Both the position numbers and the translations under genes were made by a program. A DNA stretch of 64,000 bases from Hypomesus transpacificus (Eukaryota > Chordata > Actinopteri > Osmeriformes > Osmeridae), in NCBI RefSeq assembly GCF_021917145.1, contig NC_061073.1, positions 366,223-430,222 on the forward strand. The letters run 5' to 3'. Shown piece after piece: positions 1 through 10,884 of the stretch (position 1 is its first letter; each line of letters begins with the position of its first letter). The notes beneath the pieces are model-generated. The model was not told the origin of the DNA and did not search any database. It saw nothing but the letters and a program-made list of their open reading frames with translations.

Positions 1-116
1 ACTCTGTAGTATACACTCTGCAGTATACACTCAGTAGTATACACTCTGCAGTATACACTCTGCAGTATACACTCTGCAGTATACACTCTGCAGTATACAC
101 TCTGTAGTATACATAC
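1..116. repeat. 14-bp tandem array next to the kif3b exon 5 donor
   Basis: About eight copies of a 14-base unit (actctgcagtatac with single-base variants) run from the window edge to the kif3b exon ending at 117. On the kif3b strand each unit contains both GTATAC and CTGCAG, resembling the donor GTATGTATAC that starts the intron at 116, so the array may have grown from the donor itself. Confidence 0.85.
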
Positions 117-2749
117 TCCTCTATGCGTGTGATGGGCTTCATCTTCCAGTGGTCGTTCTCATCGTCCAGGAAAGCTCGGTTCACAATCTTGTTCTTCTCC
201 TCCTGAGGGATGAAGTTCTCTATAATCAGGTGTCTGCAGGGGGGAGAGGTGGGGGGAGAGAGAGAGGTGGGGGGAGAGGGAGGGGAGGAGAGAAGGAGAA
301 AAAGGGGAGAGAGAGACAGGGGGGGGGGGGGGGGAGAAGGTGAGGAACAGACATTTTCGAGCAGCAGTGTGTCAGACTTGATGGTGTGTGTATACTGAGT
401 GTGTGTGTGTGTGTGTGTACTTGAGTTTGAGTTCCCTGGTCAGCTCGTTCTGGGTCTGGGCCAGCTCCTGCCTCTCCTGGATGTGCTCCTCTTGCACATC
501 ATGGATCTCTGCCTTCACCGCCTGCAGCTTCGCAAACAGCTGTGGACACACACAGTACACACACACACACACACACACAACCAGTACACACACTCAGTAC
601 ACAAACACACACTCAGTACACCCCCCCCCCCAATATACACTGTGGAGGAGGTACCTTCTTCAGCTTCTTGGTCTTGATGTCGACCTCCTGCTGCAGAGAG
701 CTGTAGGTCTCCTTCAGCTCCAGAGTCTCTTCATCACGACACTCCACCTGCTGCTGCATCTCTCTCTCACGCCGCTTCTGCTCACACACACATATTACAG
801 TTTCTCTGTGGTGTAAGAAAGCCATCTTCTCAAACCAGTCATTGATGGTAAATTTGTTTGTAGATCATATAATACTGTAAAATCAGATTGCATCTGCCAT
901 CTCCTGTCTCTTGTGCTGCAGAACTCTACCTGCTCTGCTATCTCCTGTCTCTTGTGCTGCAGAACTCTACCTGCTCTGCTATCTCCTGTCTCTTCTGCTC
1001 CAGGATCCTCTGCTGCTCGTTGGTGTGGTCCACAATGTTCTTCCCTCCAACCAAGAGCTTGCTCTCCATCGCCTGGGCAACACAGGGGCGAGGGAGGGGT
1101 GGAGGAGAGAGCGAGGGATGAGAGGAAAAGGAAGAATGATGTGGAAGAGATGGAGGAGATATGGATGGAGAGATGGAGGGATGATTGAGAGATGGGGAGA
1201 TGATTGAGAGATAGGGGGATCACAGGTCAGAAGTTATCACAGGTGCAATCCCCAATACACAGACAGACAGCTTCACGTGAGACAAAAACAAGGATGTTAC
1301 ACAAAGACGAAAAAAGATTCAATAGAAAAGAGAACCTCACCTTGACTTTAGCAGCGAGCATCTCTCCTGCCTCCCTCTCCTTCTTCAGGGCGTCCATCTT
1401 CTTCTCCTTCTGTCGGAGGAGCTTCTCCTTCTCTCCTGCCACCAAGCTGTGATCCTCCATGATGGCTCTCCTCTCTCCCTCCAACTTCTCCTGCTGCTCC
1501 CGCCAGTAGTCCGCCCCCACCCCCTCCTCCCCCTCCGCTCCTTCCTCCTCCTCATCTTCCGTCTCCCCATCCTCCAGCTCCTCATCGCCCTCCTCCCCCC
1601 CCCCCCCCTCCTCCTCCTCCTCTTCTTCTTCTTCCCAGAACGTTTCTCCAGCTGCTCCTTCAGGCGAGCAATCTCCTCCTGGAACTCCCTGAGAAGGGCG
1701 TCCTTGGGGTCCTCGTTGACGCGGGGCTTGTTCTTGATGTTCTTGGCCCTGTTGGAGTAGCGCAGTGTGGTCAGAGTTTCCTCCACGTTATATGAGGCCG
1801 GCCCAATGTTGGCCACCATGACGGTGCGGGCGTTCCCCCCCAGGGAGTCCTGCAGCAGCCGGGTGAGCTTGGAGTCCCTGTAGGGGATGTGGGTGCTCCT
1901 CCCGTCCACCAGGGCGGAGATCACGTTCCCCAGGGCTGACAGGGACAGGTTGATCTTGGTGGCCTCCTTCAGGCGCTCCCCCTGGGCGCCCGTCTTGGTC
2001 TGCCTCTCGCTGCCTGCCAGGTCCACCAGGTTGAGCTTCCCCACCCGGATGTGGTTCTCTCCGTCTGGGCCCAGCTCGCTGCACTCCACCGTGATGACGA
2101 AGATGGCATGTGAACGGGAGCTGTGCTCGTTCATGTTGGTGGCTCCCACCGAGCGGTTCTGGTTGCCCACGTTCATAACGTGTTCAATCTCGCGCACGCT
2201 CTTGGTGACGAATGATGACAGGTCCTTGACGTACACGCCCGTGTCCGGCCTCTCCTTCAGCTCCAGGCGACGTGATTGGTCCTTGGAGAGGAGATCCCGG
2301 ATCTCCTCCTGGTAGATCTCCAGGTAAGACGCCCTGACCAGGTACTGCTGGTTCTGCGAGCGGGAGATGTGAGTGAAGACGTGCTCGAAGGAGTTAGGGA
2401 TGACTCCTCTGTGCTCCACATCGTTCCTCACACCCTCCATGGTGTACGTCTTCCCGGTGCCCGTCTGACCGTATGCAAAGATGGTCCCGTTGAATCCCAG
2501 CAGTACCGAATCCACCAGCGGCCGGAAAGTCTCGTCGTAAAGGTCCACCTGCTTGGAGTTCCAGTCGTAGACCGAGTCGAAGGTGAACACCTTGGGGTGC
2601 TCGTGGCTCCGTGGAGGACGCACCACCACCTGGCCCAGCTTTACGTCCACAGACACCACGCGCTCAAAGTTGGCCGCCCGCTCCTTGTCGTTCATGGGCC
2701 GGCAGCGCACCACCACCTTTACAGACTCTGAGCTCTTGCTCTTGGACAT
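117..2749 (-). CDS. kif3b: Kinesin-II motor subunit KIF3B (3' part beyond window)
   Basis: Plus-end microtubule motor that pairs with KIF3A and KAP3 for anterograde intraflagellar and vesicle transport. Exons read leftwards: 2749-1341, 1072-971, 777-655, 539-421 and 233-117, all with GT/AG borders and matching phases. The start at 2749 opens [20 protein letters not shown], the family N-terminus. The motor domain has the P-loop GQTGTGKT at residues 94-101, switch I NEHSSRSH at 207-214 and switch II DLAGSE at 243-248. After the neck come a Lys/Arg then Glu/Gly-rich linker and a long coiled coil (QQEKLE to ELKLK), ending in HLIIENFIP. About 623 residues are present; the human protein is about 747, so the C-terminal tail is off the edge. 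The frame breaks by one base in the homopolymer near 1595-1608, probably a sequence error. KIF3B is chosen over KIF3C by the N-terminus and neighbouring genes. Confidence 0.95.
236..345. repeat. Purine-rich tract abutting the kif3b exon 5 acceptor
   Basis: G and GA runs on the plus strand, including a long G run near 320-334. On the kif3b strand this is a ~110-base pyrimidine tract that ends in CTGCAG at the acceptor of the exon starting at 233. Confidence 0.8.
399..640. repeat. GT and CA microsatellites flanking kif3b exon 4
   Basis: A GT run (399-418) lies directly downstream of the exon 4 donor, and CA runs plus a C run (about 541-632) lie in the preceding intron. Confidence 0.8.
897..1000. 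repeat. 41-bp tandem duplication across the kif3b exon 2 donor
   Basis: The motif ctcctgtctctt recurs at 901, 942 and 983, a 41-base period. On the gene strand the unit holds the last ~24 bases of the exon ending at 971, its donor CAG|GTAGAG and the following intron bases, so a second full donor lies 41 bases downstream and part of a third copy beyond that. The highest-coordinate donor gives the conserved protein (KRQEIAEQ then KRRERE). Confidence 0.85.
1585..1640 (-). other. Apparent frameshift in the kif3b low-complexity linker
   Basis: The motor frame runs into Lys/Arg codons and then a 14-base homopolymer (C on the plus strand, 1595-1608). The frame that gives the conserved GDEELEDGE and [11 protein letters not shown] beyond it is offset and needs one added base (or two removed). 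Both sides are clearly kif3b, there is no splice signal between them, and homopolymers are prone to miscounting. Confidence 0.8.
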
Positions 2750-4064
2750 GGTGATGACCGGCTGACCACACCGCTCTCCTCCTGACCTGCTCTCCCTCGC
2801 TCTCTTAAAGCCGATGTGCTCACTGTTCCTACTATCGGATCTCCCAGCACTTCACCCTGCAGACACAACATATGATTACACAGACTAGTACTGCATCTAG
2901 TAAATACACCAAGAGACCAGCACGTGCTTTCATCCAAAGCATGTTTGACCAGTTCATGTGAAGTACAGCAGGATATCAAGGATTTCACGTGCATAGTGCT
3001 AACACTGTTTCGTGGTCTGTCTCAGCGACCAGGCATTGTAATGTACCCTCATCTCTGTTGTACAGTGTAACAATAACAGATAATAATAATAAAGGATACA
3101 TCTTTCTTGGTTTTTCCGCACAAAACAGAGTATGACTGTGCACATCGTTTGAGAAAATATAAAATCTTTACAAGTGTTTTAGGTTAATGCTGAGACTTCC
3201 GTGGATAATGCGCTAGCGAGCTAGGCACATCGTTGCCTTGGTTACACTAACGTTAAGGTTCAAATGCTGATGGCGCCTCTAAACCTTAAATAACGTAGAA
3301 ATCTAGTTAACACATGTGGCATGACTTAGCATATGGATGATACAGAACCAGTCTTAAATGTAAGGTTGTTTCAGAAAGCATTAATCCACCATTGCGAGCC
3401 TGGAACTTGTCAATTAGCTTAACGATAGTACAGTACCAGCAAAGTTAATAGCAGCTAGCTACAGTACTGTAGCCAGCTAGCCTGATCACTTGACTCAAGT
3501 GTCATTTCTGCACCGATACGCCCGAAAGGTCGAGCTTTCACAGTTAAAGAAATAACGCTTAGCAGTTAAAAGTGAAATTATAATTGTAAAAAAAAAAATA
3601 CGAGCTAAAATTGCGAGATAACGTTAAAGTCAGCTAGCGAGCTTCTTCATCAACTAACCCAACAACCAGGTCCCGACGGCCTAGCAACGGCTAAACAGAC
3701 CGCTGCTAGCTAACCGTAGCTAACATAAACTTGGAATAGACCGTTTATATGTTTAGAACTATCGTCATGCAGTTTACTCTCTCACGAAGTGAACCAGAGT
3801 TGTACAATAATAGGCATACATTTAGATAGTTGATGACAAATCGTTGTTCATTACCACTTGCTAATCCAGAGCCTACGGTCAGTCAGCCATTATTAGCCAC
3901 CGCAGCACCGCTGCCTGCATCCACTGTCCCGGATGTAGCCTGTTTTAGACACGCTCAGCCAGATAAACGAGAAATTCGTTTCACGTCACAGTAATAAGTG
4001 TAAATTCAGCCTTAATAAAAGATAATCAATAAAAACGAAAGTATTTCCTTAGAAAACGGGGTTT
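2750..4064 (-). promoter_or_regulatory. kif3b: kif3b 5' UTR, first intron and probable promoter
   Basis: The coding exon extends upstream to a good acceptor (CTGCAG, exon from 2856). Between 2857 and about 3855 there is no ORF of interest, only unique AT-balanced sequence. A moderately CpG-bearing stretch at about 3880-3980 is the best candidate for the non-coding first exon and promoter, with a weak donor near 3855. The first exon is inferred and unproven. Confidence 0.35.
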
Positions 4065-4066
4065 AC

Positions 4067-4072
4067 TTTATT
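4067..4072 (-). other. Candidate pofut1 polyadenylation signal (distal)
   Basis: Plus-strand TTTATT reads AATAAA on the pofut1 strand, about 780 bases past its stop codon. A second AATAAA at about 4711-4716 lies only ~135 bases past the stop; which is used cannot be told. Confidence 0.35.
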
Positions 4073-4197
4073 ACTCATTAAAACAATTTATAATAGTATT
4101 TGTTTCTCAGTAAATGAGTTCGAGATATTTTTAACAGTCAATCTTTCACATTATTGTTTTTTTTTCTTCAACTTCGTCACCATGTATTACCATATTT

Positions 4198-4285
4198 GAG
4201 AGGAGAGGAGAGAGAGGGGGGAGGTGAGAGGGGGGAGAGGAGAAGGTGAGGAAGGAGGAGAAGGTGAGGAGGAGAGGAGGGAGGT
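4198..4285. repeat. GA-rich simple repeat
   Basis: Imperfect gaggagag/ggtgag repeats in the probable pofut1 3' flank. The short ORFs across it are products of the repeat. Confidence 0.75.
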
Positions 4286-4848
4286 AAGACAGGACAGAGG
4301 GCTGCAGTATGTGATCAGAGAAAGCAGTGTATCTACCCATCTGAGCACTAATGTGACAGGGTATTTCTACTCCAACCAGGGGCACCGTGGAGAACAGATA
4401 CACCGGGCATTCTACCAAAACATTCCAAAACACAGGCAAATTATAACAGCAGTAATTACAGAAGAGACAGAATTACGGTGAGTCCCTAACTCACCAAATT
4501 CAAATACTTCTACATTCAAATACCCAACTTGTCCATTTAAATGCTGCTTGTGTGCGATAAGGAGTCTGCAGGTTGTGAACAGTCGTGTCAATATGAAGCT
4601 CCATTGGTACCTGGGAGAAGGTTTTGGTCTGGGTCGTCCTCCTCTCCGTCCCCCCCTTCTCTCTCCCTCCCTGATTAATGCCATTCTAACATTTCACCTG
4701 AGCTTCAGTGTTTATTTTTCACTCTGTTAAGTGTTCTAGAACAGTCAGTCAGGTGTTCTACAACAGCCAGGTGTGAGTCGTTCAGGTGTTGTAGAACAGG
4801 GACCCAGAGCAGGTGTTCTAGATCAGTCCCAGAAACGGCGGAGGAGGC

Positions 4849-7742
4849 TCAGAGCTCATCCCTGACCTGGATCTTCCCAGGAACGTCCATCCCAAAGAAG
4901 GAAGAGGGCCGGCCGTGTATGTCCCTGTCTCGCTTCACGAAGGCGGAGAAGGATGAGACACAGTTACCGATGAAGTGGTCCGCCTGGCTGAGGATGTACA
5001 GGTCCACCTGGGCCGAGTCTGGCTGGAGACTCACCACCTTCACCTGGCACACATACACCATCACATTACACCACCTTCACCTGGCACACATACACCATCA
5101 CATATACCACCTTCACTTGGAACACAATCACCATCATATTACACCACCCTCACTTGGAACACAACCACCATCTTACCCTTACCCCGTCTCCACCTCCCCC
5201 CACCCCCCTCCCACCCCCCTCCCACCCTCACCTTGCCCCTGAACAGCCGGTTGATCTCTTGGCTGTGGGACTCAGAGTCGGTGGCAATGTAGATGGAGCG
5301 GGCGGAGGTCTTCTTCACCCAGAGCTTGAGTGCACGGCGGATCTCCAGCAAGCCGGGCAAACACATGTCCATGGTGAGGGGCAGGGCGGTGTGGCGGTCA
5401 TAGCCCACACACTGAGGAGAAGCCATGAACAGAGGCCCTGTATCGCCGCTCTGGAGCAGCTTACAGGCACTTTGCTGCCAGACAGAAGAGGACATGAGGG
5501 TTCATATGCTAGAGAATGTCTGACTGTGTTGCAGACTGAGTGTGTCTGTGTGCATGTGTGTCCGTGTGCATGCGTGTGTGTGCATGTGTGTCTGTGTGCA
5601 TGTGGTGGATGTTTTCCTGCTCACCCAGTCGGAGCCAATGCGGAGGTGGATGCCCAGGTAGGGGGCGTCCAGCAGGGTGCTGATGTGCTGCTGGCCCTGC
5701 TGGGCCAGCGGAGACGACCACACCACGTAGCGCTGCAGTCCCACATGCTCCTGCAGCACCGGGAACACCGCCGGAGCCCCGGGCAGAGCCAACACTGGGT
5801 GCTCCCCTGGAGGAAACCTGCTCTCCACCAGCACCAGAACAGGGGGGGGGAGGGAGAGAGACAGAGATAGAAACAGAGATGGAAACAGAGGTTAGAGAGA
5901 GGAGGGAAGAGCAGTTTTGGCTGTATTTGAAAAAATCAATTTAGCTGGTGCTTTATCCACAGAAACATACAAAACGTAGCATCTAGAAGCACATGCAAAC
6001 ACCACACACATGTTCAAACACACAACACTACACAGCATCCACAGCAACACACACACCCTCTCACCTGTTGATCCAGTGGTGCTGGTGGTAGGCACTGAAG
6101 GACAGGCCGCTGAACAGGACTGAGCGGTCGAACTCCACGCCCACGTGGTCCCAGAACGGCCCAAAGGGATTCCCGTCCTGGAGAGACAGCTAGAGGGTTA
6201 AGGTCTTCCCTGTCCTCGCTAACAAACATACAACTTAGAGACATCATAGATGAACTAACAGAGATGGCAGAGGATACAATTCTACCTGCAGGCCACCAGA
6301 GGGCAGTGTTTGACCTCAGAGATACACCTTTAACACAGTGAGAGATGTAACTGGTGTGAACTGGTGAAACTCACTCCTCAGGTATGTAATGGGCCGCCCT
6401 CGTCAACGAATAGCTAGCTTTTCTTCGGCGTAGTTGGTAGTGGTAGTCAAGAGGTGGCAGGTTCGACTCCCGTTGGGGGTGAACATTGGCCAGCATGTCT
6501 CTGACGAAGCTTGCAAGACCACGTTCGTAACATACCCGTTACAGACTTCTAACCCCAACTGTTACATTCTCCCCTCACCCAACCTAAGGCCCCGCCTCTT
6601 ATGCCTTGATCTCCACCCTCAAACTCCACCTACCTGACCAGAGCTCCACCCACCTTCATGGGGCAGGACTTCCTGTCAGGGCTTCGGAGGGCGGCGGCCT
6701 CGAAGCAGTACGCGGCCCTGTCCCCGGGGGGCCAGTGAGCGGGGGCCAGCTGCTGCATAAAAGCCTCCAAACTCACCACGCGGTGGAAGGACGACAGCGC
6801 CCCCAGCTGGAAGAACTCACTGTAGGGCACATGCACCTGGGGGCACAGACAGGTGTCTCATTTATGCATTTAGCAGATGCTTTTATCCAAAGCGTCTGGA
6901 TGTGTCTCACTACATACACCTGTCAGACAGACAGGTGTATGTAGTGAGACAGACAGGTGTGTATGTAGTCTGTGTCTGGGTTTAAACTGAGCATGTTACA
7001 GACAAGCTTGGCTGTGTGGAGGGGCATACGTTGGTGTAGGGGGGTGCATGGTGGCGGTACACTATCCACGGCGGCACCACCAGCGTCCTGTTCAGCATCT
7101 TGGCAAACGCCAGGGACCCCAAGAAGTGATCTGCTTGGTTTCCAAAGCGACCTGGTGCAATGACAGGGTTGAAAACATCATAAGTGTCTACTGATACTAA
7201 CATCTGAGGAAAGAGAAGGCATTTCTAGAACTTGCTATGTCTAAGGAGTGCATGAATGGGATAGCTGGAGTGTATATTATTACAAGCATACTGACGACTA
7301 AAACCTGCCGCTGCCATTAGTTTCCTATTCTGAATAATGATAAAACAACCCAAACTTAATCTTATGACAGATTACCCGGTTAATAAACACGTTTTACCAT
7401 TCAATACCACACAAATGCACAAACTAATCATACATCAGACAGCTAGAAACTAACGACATGAACCCCAAGTTAGCGGCTGATTTATAACATTAGATAGCTA
7501 GCAAGGTAGCTAGTGCTACCAGTTCAAACCTTGGTTCAAACTAATAATGCCGGTTGAGTTGATCTCAACTTAAGTACTTTGTATAAACAAAACTGCTAGT
7601 TACCCATGCAAGGACAGTACATGAGGTAACCATTGTCATCCCAAGTCAATTGTTCGGCAAATGTTAGACTAATTTGCAACAACACTGCTGAAAGTACAGA
7701 ACTGCAGAACAGAAGTTGAGAGATTGTCTGTTTCGCCGCCAT
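4849..7742 (-). CDS. pofut1: GDP-fucose protein O-fucosyltransferase 1
   Basis: ER-resident GT65 enzyme that adds O-fucose to Ser/Thr in EGF-like repeats of Notch and other proteins. Seven exons: 7742-7604, 7151-7030, 6836-6654, 6177-6065, 5817-5625, 5474-5232 and 5043-4849, all phases agreeing, giving 395 residues (human 388). Residues 1 to about 29 form a hydrophobic signal peptide ([20 protein letters not shown]), followed by [20 protein letters not shown]. The conserved NRT glycosylation site follows in exon 2, and the donor-sugar motif [10 protein letters not shown] ends exon 5 (Arg about 245). Exon 7 carries [19 protein letters not shown]. The protein ends in RDEL, a canonical ER-retrieval tail; mammalian POFUT1 ends in RDEF. 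It lies on the same strand as kif3b, with its 3' end facing the kif3b promoter. Confidence 0.96.
5034..5180. repeat. 36-37-bp array copying the pofut1 exon 7 acceptor
   Basis: The motif ccacc(t/c)tcac recurs at 5034, 5071, 5107 and 5144. The first copy is the true exon 7 start with its acceptor GTGTGCCAG|GTGAAGGTGGTG. The next copy repeats the acceptor and the first 12 exon bases exactly; the last two have CCAAG at the junction. All lie upstream of the real acceptor in transcript order. Confidence 0.8.
5529..5605. repeat. GT-rich simple repeat in pofut1 intron 5
   Basis: Imperfect tgtgtgtctgtgtgcatg units between the exon 6 acceptor and the exon 5 donor. Confidence 0.75.
6405..6560 (+). mobile_element. 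tRNA-derived SINE-like fragment in pofut1 intron 3
   Basis: A perfect B-box GGTTCGACTCC at 6460-6470 lies about 30 bases after an A-box-like TAGTTGGTAG, as in a tRNA-derived RNA polymerase III promoter. The flanking sequence does not fold into an obvious acceptor stem, so this looks like a SINE head or tRNA pseudogene rather than a working tRNA. Confidence 0.5.
6866..6900 (-). mobile_element. L2-like retroelement tail fragment
   Basis: Contains gcagatgcttttatccaaag, the reverse complement of the tail motif found after the LINE ORF fragment at 54.15 kb. It is a short truncated copy in pofut1 intron 2. Confidence 0.55.
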
Positions 7743-8000
7743 TGCTAATCATGGCAAATCCCATAATGCACTGCACCGTTCTACCGTAAACTGCTGCCCC
7801 CTCCCTATGCTCCGCAGTAGAGCTGAGCTCAATAACTTAACTCGCACTGTTCTCTGCTTTCTTCCAACTATTGATCAAGTGCAGCATTTTCGAGCTAAAA
7901 AAGTACATACATACGTAGTACGTACTAGTGCCACGTAGTACGTAGTATATAGTGTATGGAGCATAGATATTATATGGTATGGAGGGCACTCCCTGCATGC
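7743..8000 (-). promoter_or_regulatory. pofut1 promoter region with ZNF143-like site
   Basis: Just upstream of the start codon, 7755-7774 reads caaatcccataatgcactgc, close to the ZNF143/THAP11 (SBS) promoter consensus. Further up, 7905-7955 holds clustered palindromic TACGTA/ACGTAGTACG motifs. The site is seen; its use is inferred. Confidence 0.4.
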
Positions 8001-8590
8001 ACTCTAAACCAAAAGAGGATTTTTTTCTAATTTATTGTTTTAATTTCCATTTCCATTCCACGAAATAAATTATCCTGAGTGGCTCTTGTCATTTTTTTCT
8101 GTCAATGGAAATGTGTGGTCTAGCGTATTCACACTTAATAATAGAGGTAACACATTAGACTGTAGTCTAACTTTTAATTGGTGCATGCCAAATGTTCGCA
8201 GTTCCAACAAATGAGTCAAGTTTCCTATCCTAGTCGGCTGAAATGAAGCGCATACTCAAGACAATTATCAAACTTACAAAGAAAATGTTTACAAGTCTAA
8301 TAGCTTAAAAACACCACCCAATATTCATATCGCATTTTGGCAGGGTAAAAAAGCTGTTTCGCTTGACGCAAGTCTGCTAAACCCGATAGTAAAAGCACGC
8401 AAGTGAAGTGAGTCATATTTTTAATCATCTGCATCTACGTAGCTAGTACTCCCTACTGCAGAACTGTCTTTCCTGACACACATCAGTACTGGCACGTGCA
8501 CAGCACAGTCACATTCTTTAGACATAGGCAGCACGTGAGCTGTCAGAGCAACAGCATTTGTTTTGTGTTCATATAAATATATATGTATAT
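8000..8590. other. Unique intergenic sequence, nothing recognised
   Basis: AT-rich sequence upstream of pofut1 with no supported ORF, repeat or RNA. Confidence 0.5.
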
Positions 8591-8597
8591 ATATTTC

Positions 8598-8632
8598 TGT
8601 CCTGTTCTCTCTGTCTCTCTCTCTCTGTCTCT

Positions 8633-8679
<47 letters not shown>

Positions 8680-8680
8680 A
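8598..8680. repeat. CT microsatellite
   Basis: Nearly pure tctctc run after a short tatata stretch. Confidence 0.9.
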
Positions 8681-8974
8681 TAGCGAAAAAGGGCAAGCGA
8701 GAGGGATCATGAATGCCTGGTTTGACTTACAGTAATTGAGTGATAATTACTTAAACGGAACCAGAGAATTATTTCTTACTTTGCCATACATGTGCAAAAG
8801 GAATGGTGGGGGATGCAACCAATGTTGATTAATTAATATTCAACGTTATGACTATCTGGTTAGACACAAAAGAACCCTGCCTCTAACCTCTGCTTAAAGA
8901 TACTTATGATCCTGGGTAATTAGGGTGGGCTCTGTTGCGGCAGGTGTTCACGTCTTCACGTGAGACTGTCCTCC

Positions 8975-9622
8975 CATGCATGAGGCTGGGGGTGGAGGCC
9001 TGTGGGAGACTGGGGGTGGAGGCTGGAGGCAGAGGCTGGGGGTGGAGGCCTGTGGGAGACTGAGGGTGGAGGCTGGAGGCAGAGGCTGGGGGTGGAGGCC
9101 TGTGGGAGACTGGGGATGGAGGCTGGAGGCAGAGGCTGGGGGTGGAGGCCTGTGGGAGACTGGGGGTGGAGGCTGGGGGCGGAGACTGGGGGTGGAGGCT
9201 GGAGGCAGAGGCTGGAGGCTGGGGGTGGAGGCAGAGGCTGGGGGTGGAGGCTGGGAGCGGAGGCTGGGGTGGAGGCTGGGAGCGGACGCTGGGGTGGAGG
9301 CTGGGAGTGGAGGTTGGGGAGGAGGCTGGGGTGGAGGCTGGGAGCAGAGGCTGGGGTGGAGGCTGGGGTGGAGGCTGGGGAGGAGGCTGGGGTGGAGGCT
9401 GGGAGCGGAGGCTGGGAGGAGGCTGGGGAGGAGGCTGGGGTGGAGGCTGGGAGCGGAGGCTGGGGTGGAAGCTGGGAGTGGAGGCTGGGGAGGAGGCTAG
9501 GGTGGAGGCTGGGAGCGGAGGCTGGGGTGGAGGCTGGGAGCGGAGGCTGGGGAGGAGGCTGGGAGCGGAGGCTGGGGTGGAGGCTGGGAGGAGGCTGGGG
9601 TGGAGGCTGGGAGCGGAGGCTT
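8975..9622. repeat. G-rich minisatellite (ggctggg(g/a)gtggag units)
   Basis: Imperfect higher-order array of 12-18-base units such as ggctggggtggaggctggga. The first ~200 bases repeat with a ~59-base superunit containing cctgtgggagactg. Long ORFs in several frames have only repeat-encoded residues. Confidence 0.9.
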
Positions 9623-9734
9623 CTTCTGCTGGTGGCAGCAAGTCCTGCTCACCTCCGTCTTCAATGGAGCTTAAAATGCAACTAAACTAACCCTGGTTAC
9701 ACTTTAACACCAGATCCTTCCCTCATGGGAGCCA

Positions 9735-9855
9735 TTGGAGAGAAAGCCTCTACACAGCCTCTATATAGCCTCTATTATAGCCTCTACACAGCCTCTACAT
9801 GGCCTCTACATAGCCTCCACACAGCCTCTATTATAGCCTCTACACAGCTTCTCCA
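9735..9855. repeat. Short array of 'agcctctacaca' units
   Basis: About nine degenerate copies of a 12-15-base unit (cctctacacagcctctatat). Confidence 0.7.
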
Positions 9856-9947
9856 GGGTTAGATCCACCCATGGCTCCAGGGTTAGTGGCTCCAATTCTT
9901 ATCAGTCAGCAGCAGAGAGTTAGTACAGCTGAAAGTTTCTTGTCATG

Positions 9948-10670
9948 ACGCCTCAACACCCAACCCTCTCTCTCAACACACAACCCTCTCCCTTAACACA
10001 CAACCCTCTCTCCCAACACACAACCCTCTCCCTCAACACACAACCCTCTCCCTTAACACACAACCCTCTCCCTCAACACACAACCCTCTCCCTCAACACA
10101 CAACCCTCTCTCCCAACATACAACCCTCTCCCTCAACACACAACACACAACCCTCTCCCTCAACACACAACCCTCTCCCTCAACACACAACCCTCTCCCT
10201 CAACACACAACCCTCTCTCTCAACACACAACCCTCTCCCTCAACACACAACCCTCTCCCTCAACACACAACCCTCTCCCTCAACACACAACCCTCTCCCT
10301 CAACACACAACCCTCTCTCCCAACATACAACCCTCTCCCTCAACACACAACACACAACCCTCTCCCTCAACACACAACCCTCTCCCTCAACACACAACCC
10401 TCTCTCCCAACACACAACCCTCTCCCTCAACACACAACCCTCTCCCTCAACCCTCTCCCTCAACACACAACCCTCTCCCTCAACACACAACCCTCTCCCT
10501 CAACACACAACCCTCTCTCCCAACATACAACCCTCTCCCTCAACACACAACCCTCTCTCTCAACACACAACCCTCTCTCTCAACACACAACCCTCTCCCT
10601 CAACACACAACCCTCTCTCTCAACACACAACCCTCTCAGCACACAACCCTCTCCCTCTACACACAACCAT
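9948..10670. repeat. 20-bp minisatellite (aacacacaaccctctccctc)
   Basis: About 35 copies of a 20-base unit, with variants ctctctct and ctccca and occasional deletions. A 258-codon ORF across it is an artefact of the repeat. Confidence 0.95.
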
Positions 10671-10765
10671 ATCTCCTTGTGTAGGTGTAGGTGGGCCCCT
10701 GTGAGGACAGATCTGTGGTGAGTATGTAGTATAATCCAACGCTACACCACTCCTCATCCCCTCAC

Positions 10766-10884
10766 CTACCCTCCCCCTCCCCTCCCCCTCCCCTCCCCTC
10801 CCCTCCCCTCCCCTCCCCTCCCCTCCCCTCCCCCTCCACCTCCCCTCCACCTCCCCTCCACCTCCCCTCCACCTCCCTTCCCCA
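10766..10884. repeat. Pyrimidine array (cccct)n and cacctccc(ct)
   Basis: Strand-asymmetric C/T run made of cccct and then ccacctccc units. Confidence 0.9.

Noticed and set aside
6420..6490. Functional tRNA gene
   Set aside because: A perfect B-box is present but no convincing acceptor stem or anticodon arm; treated as a SINE head.
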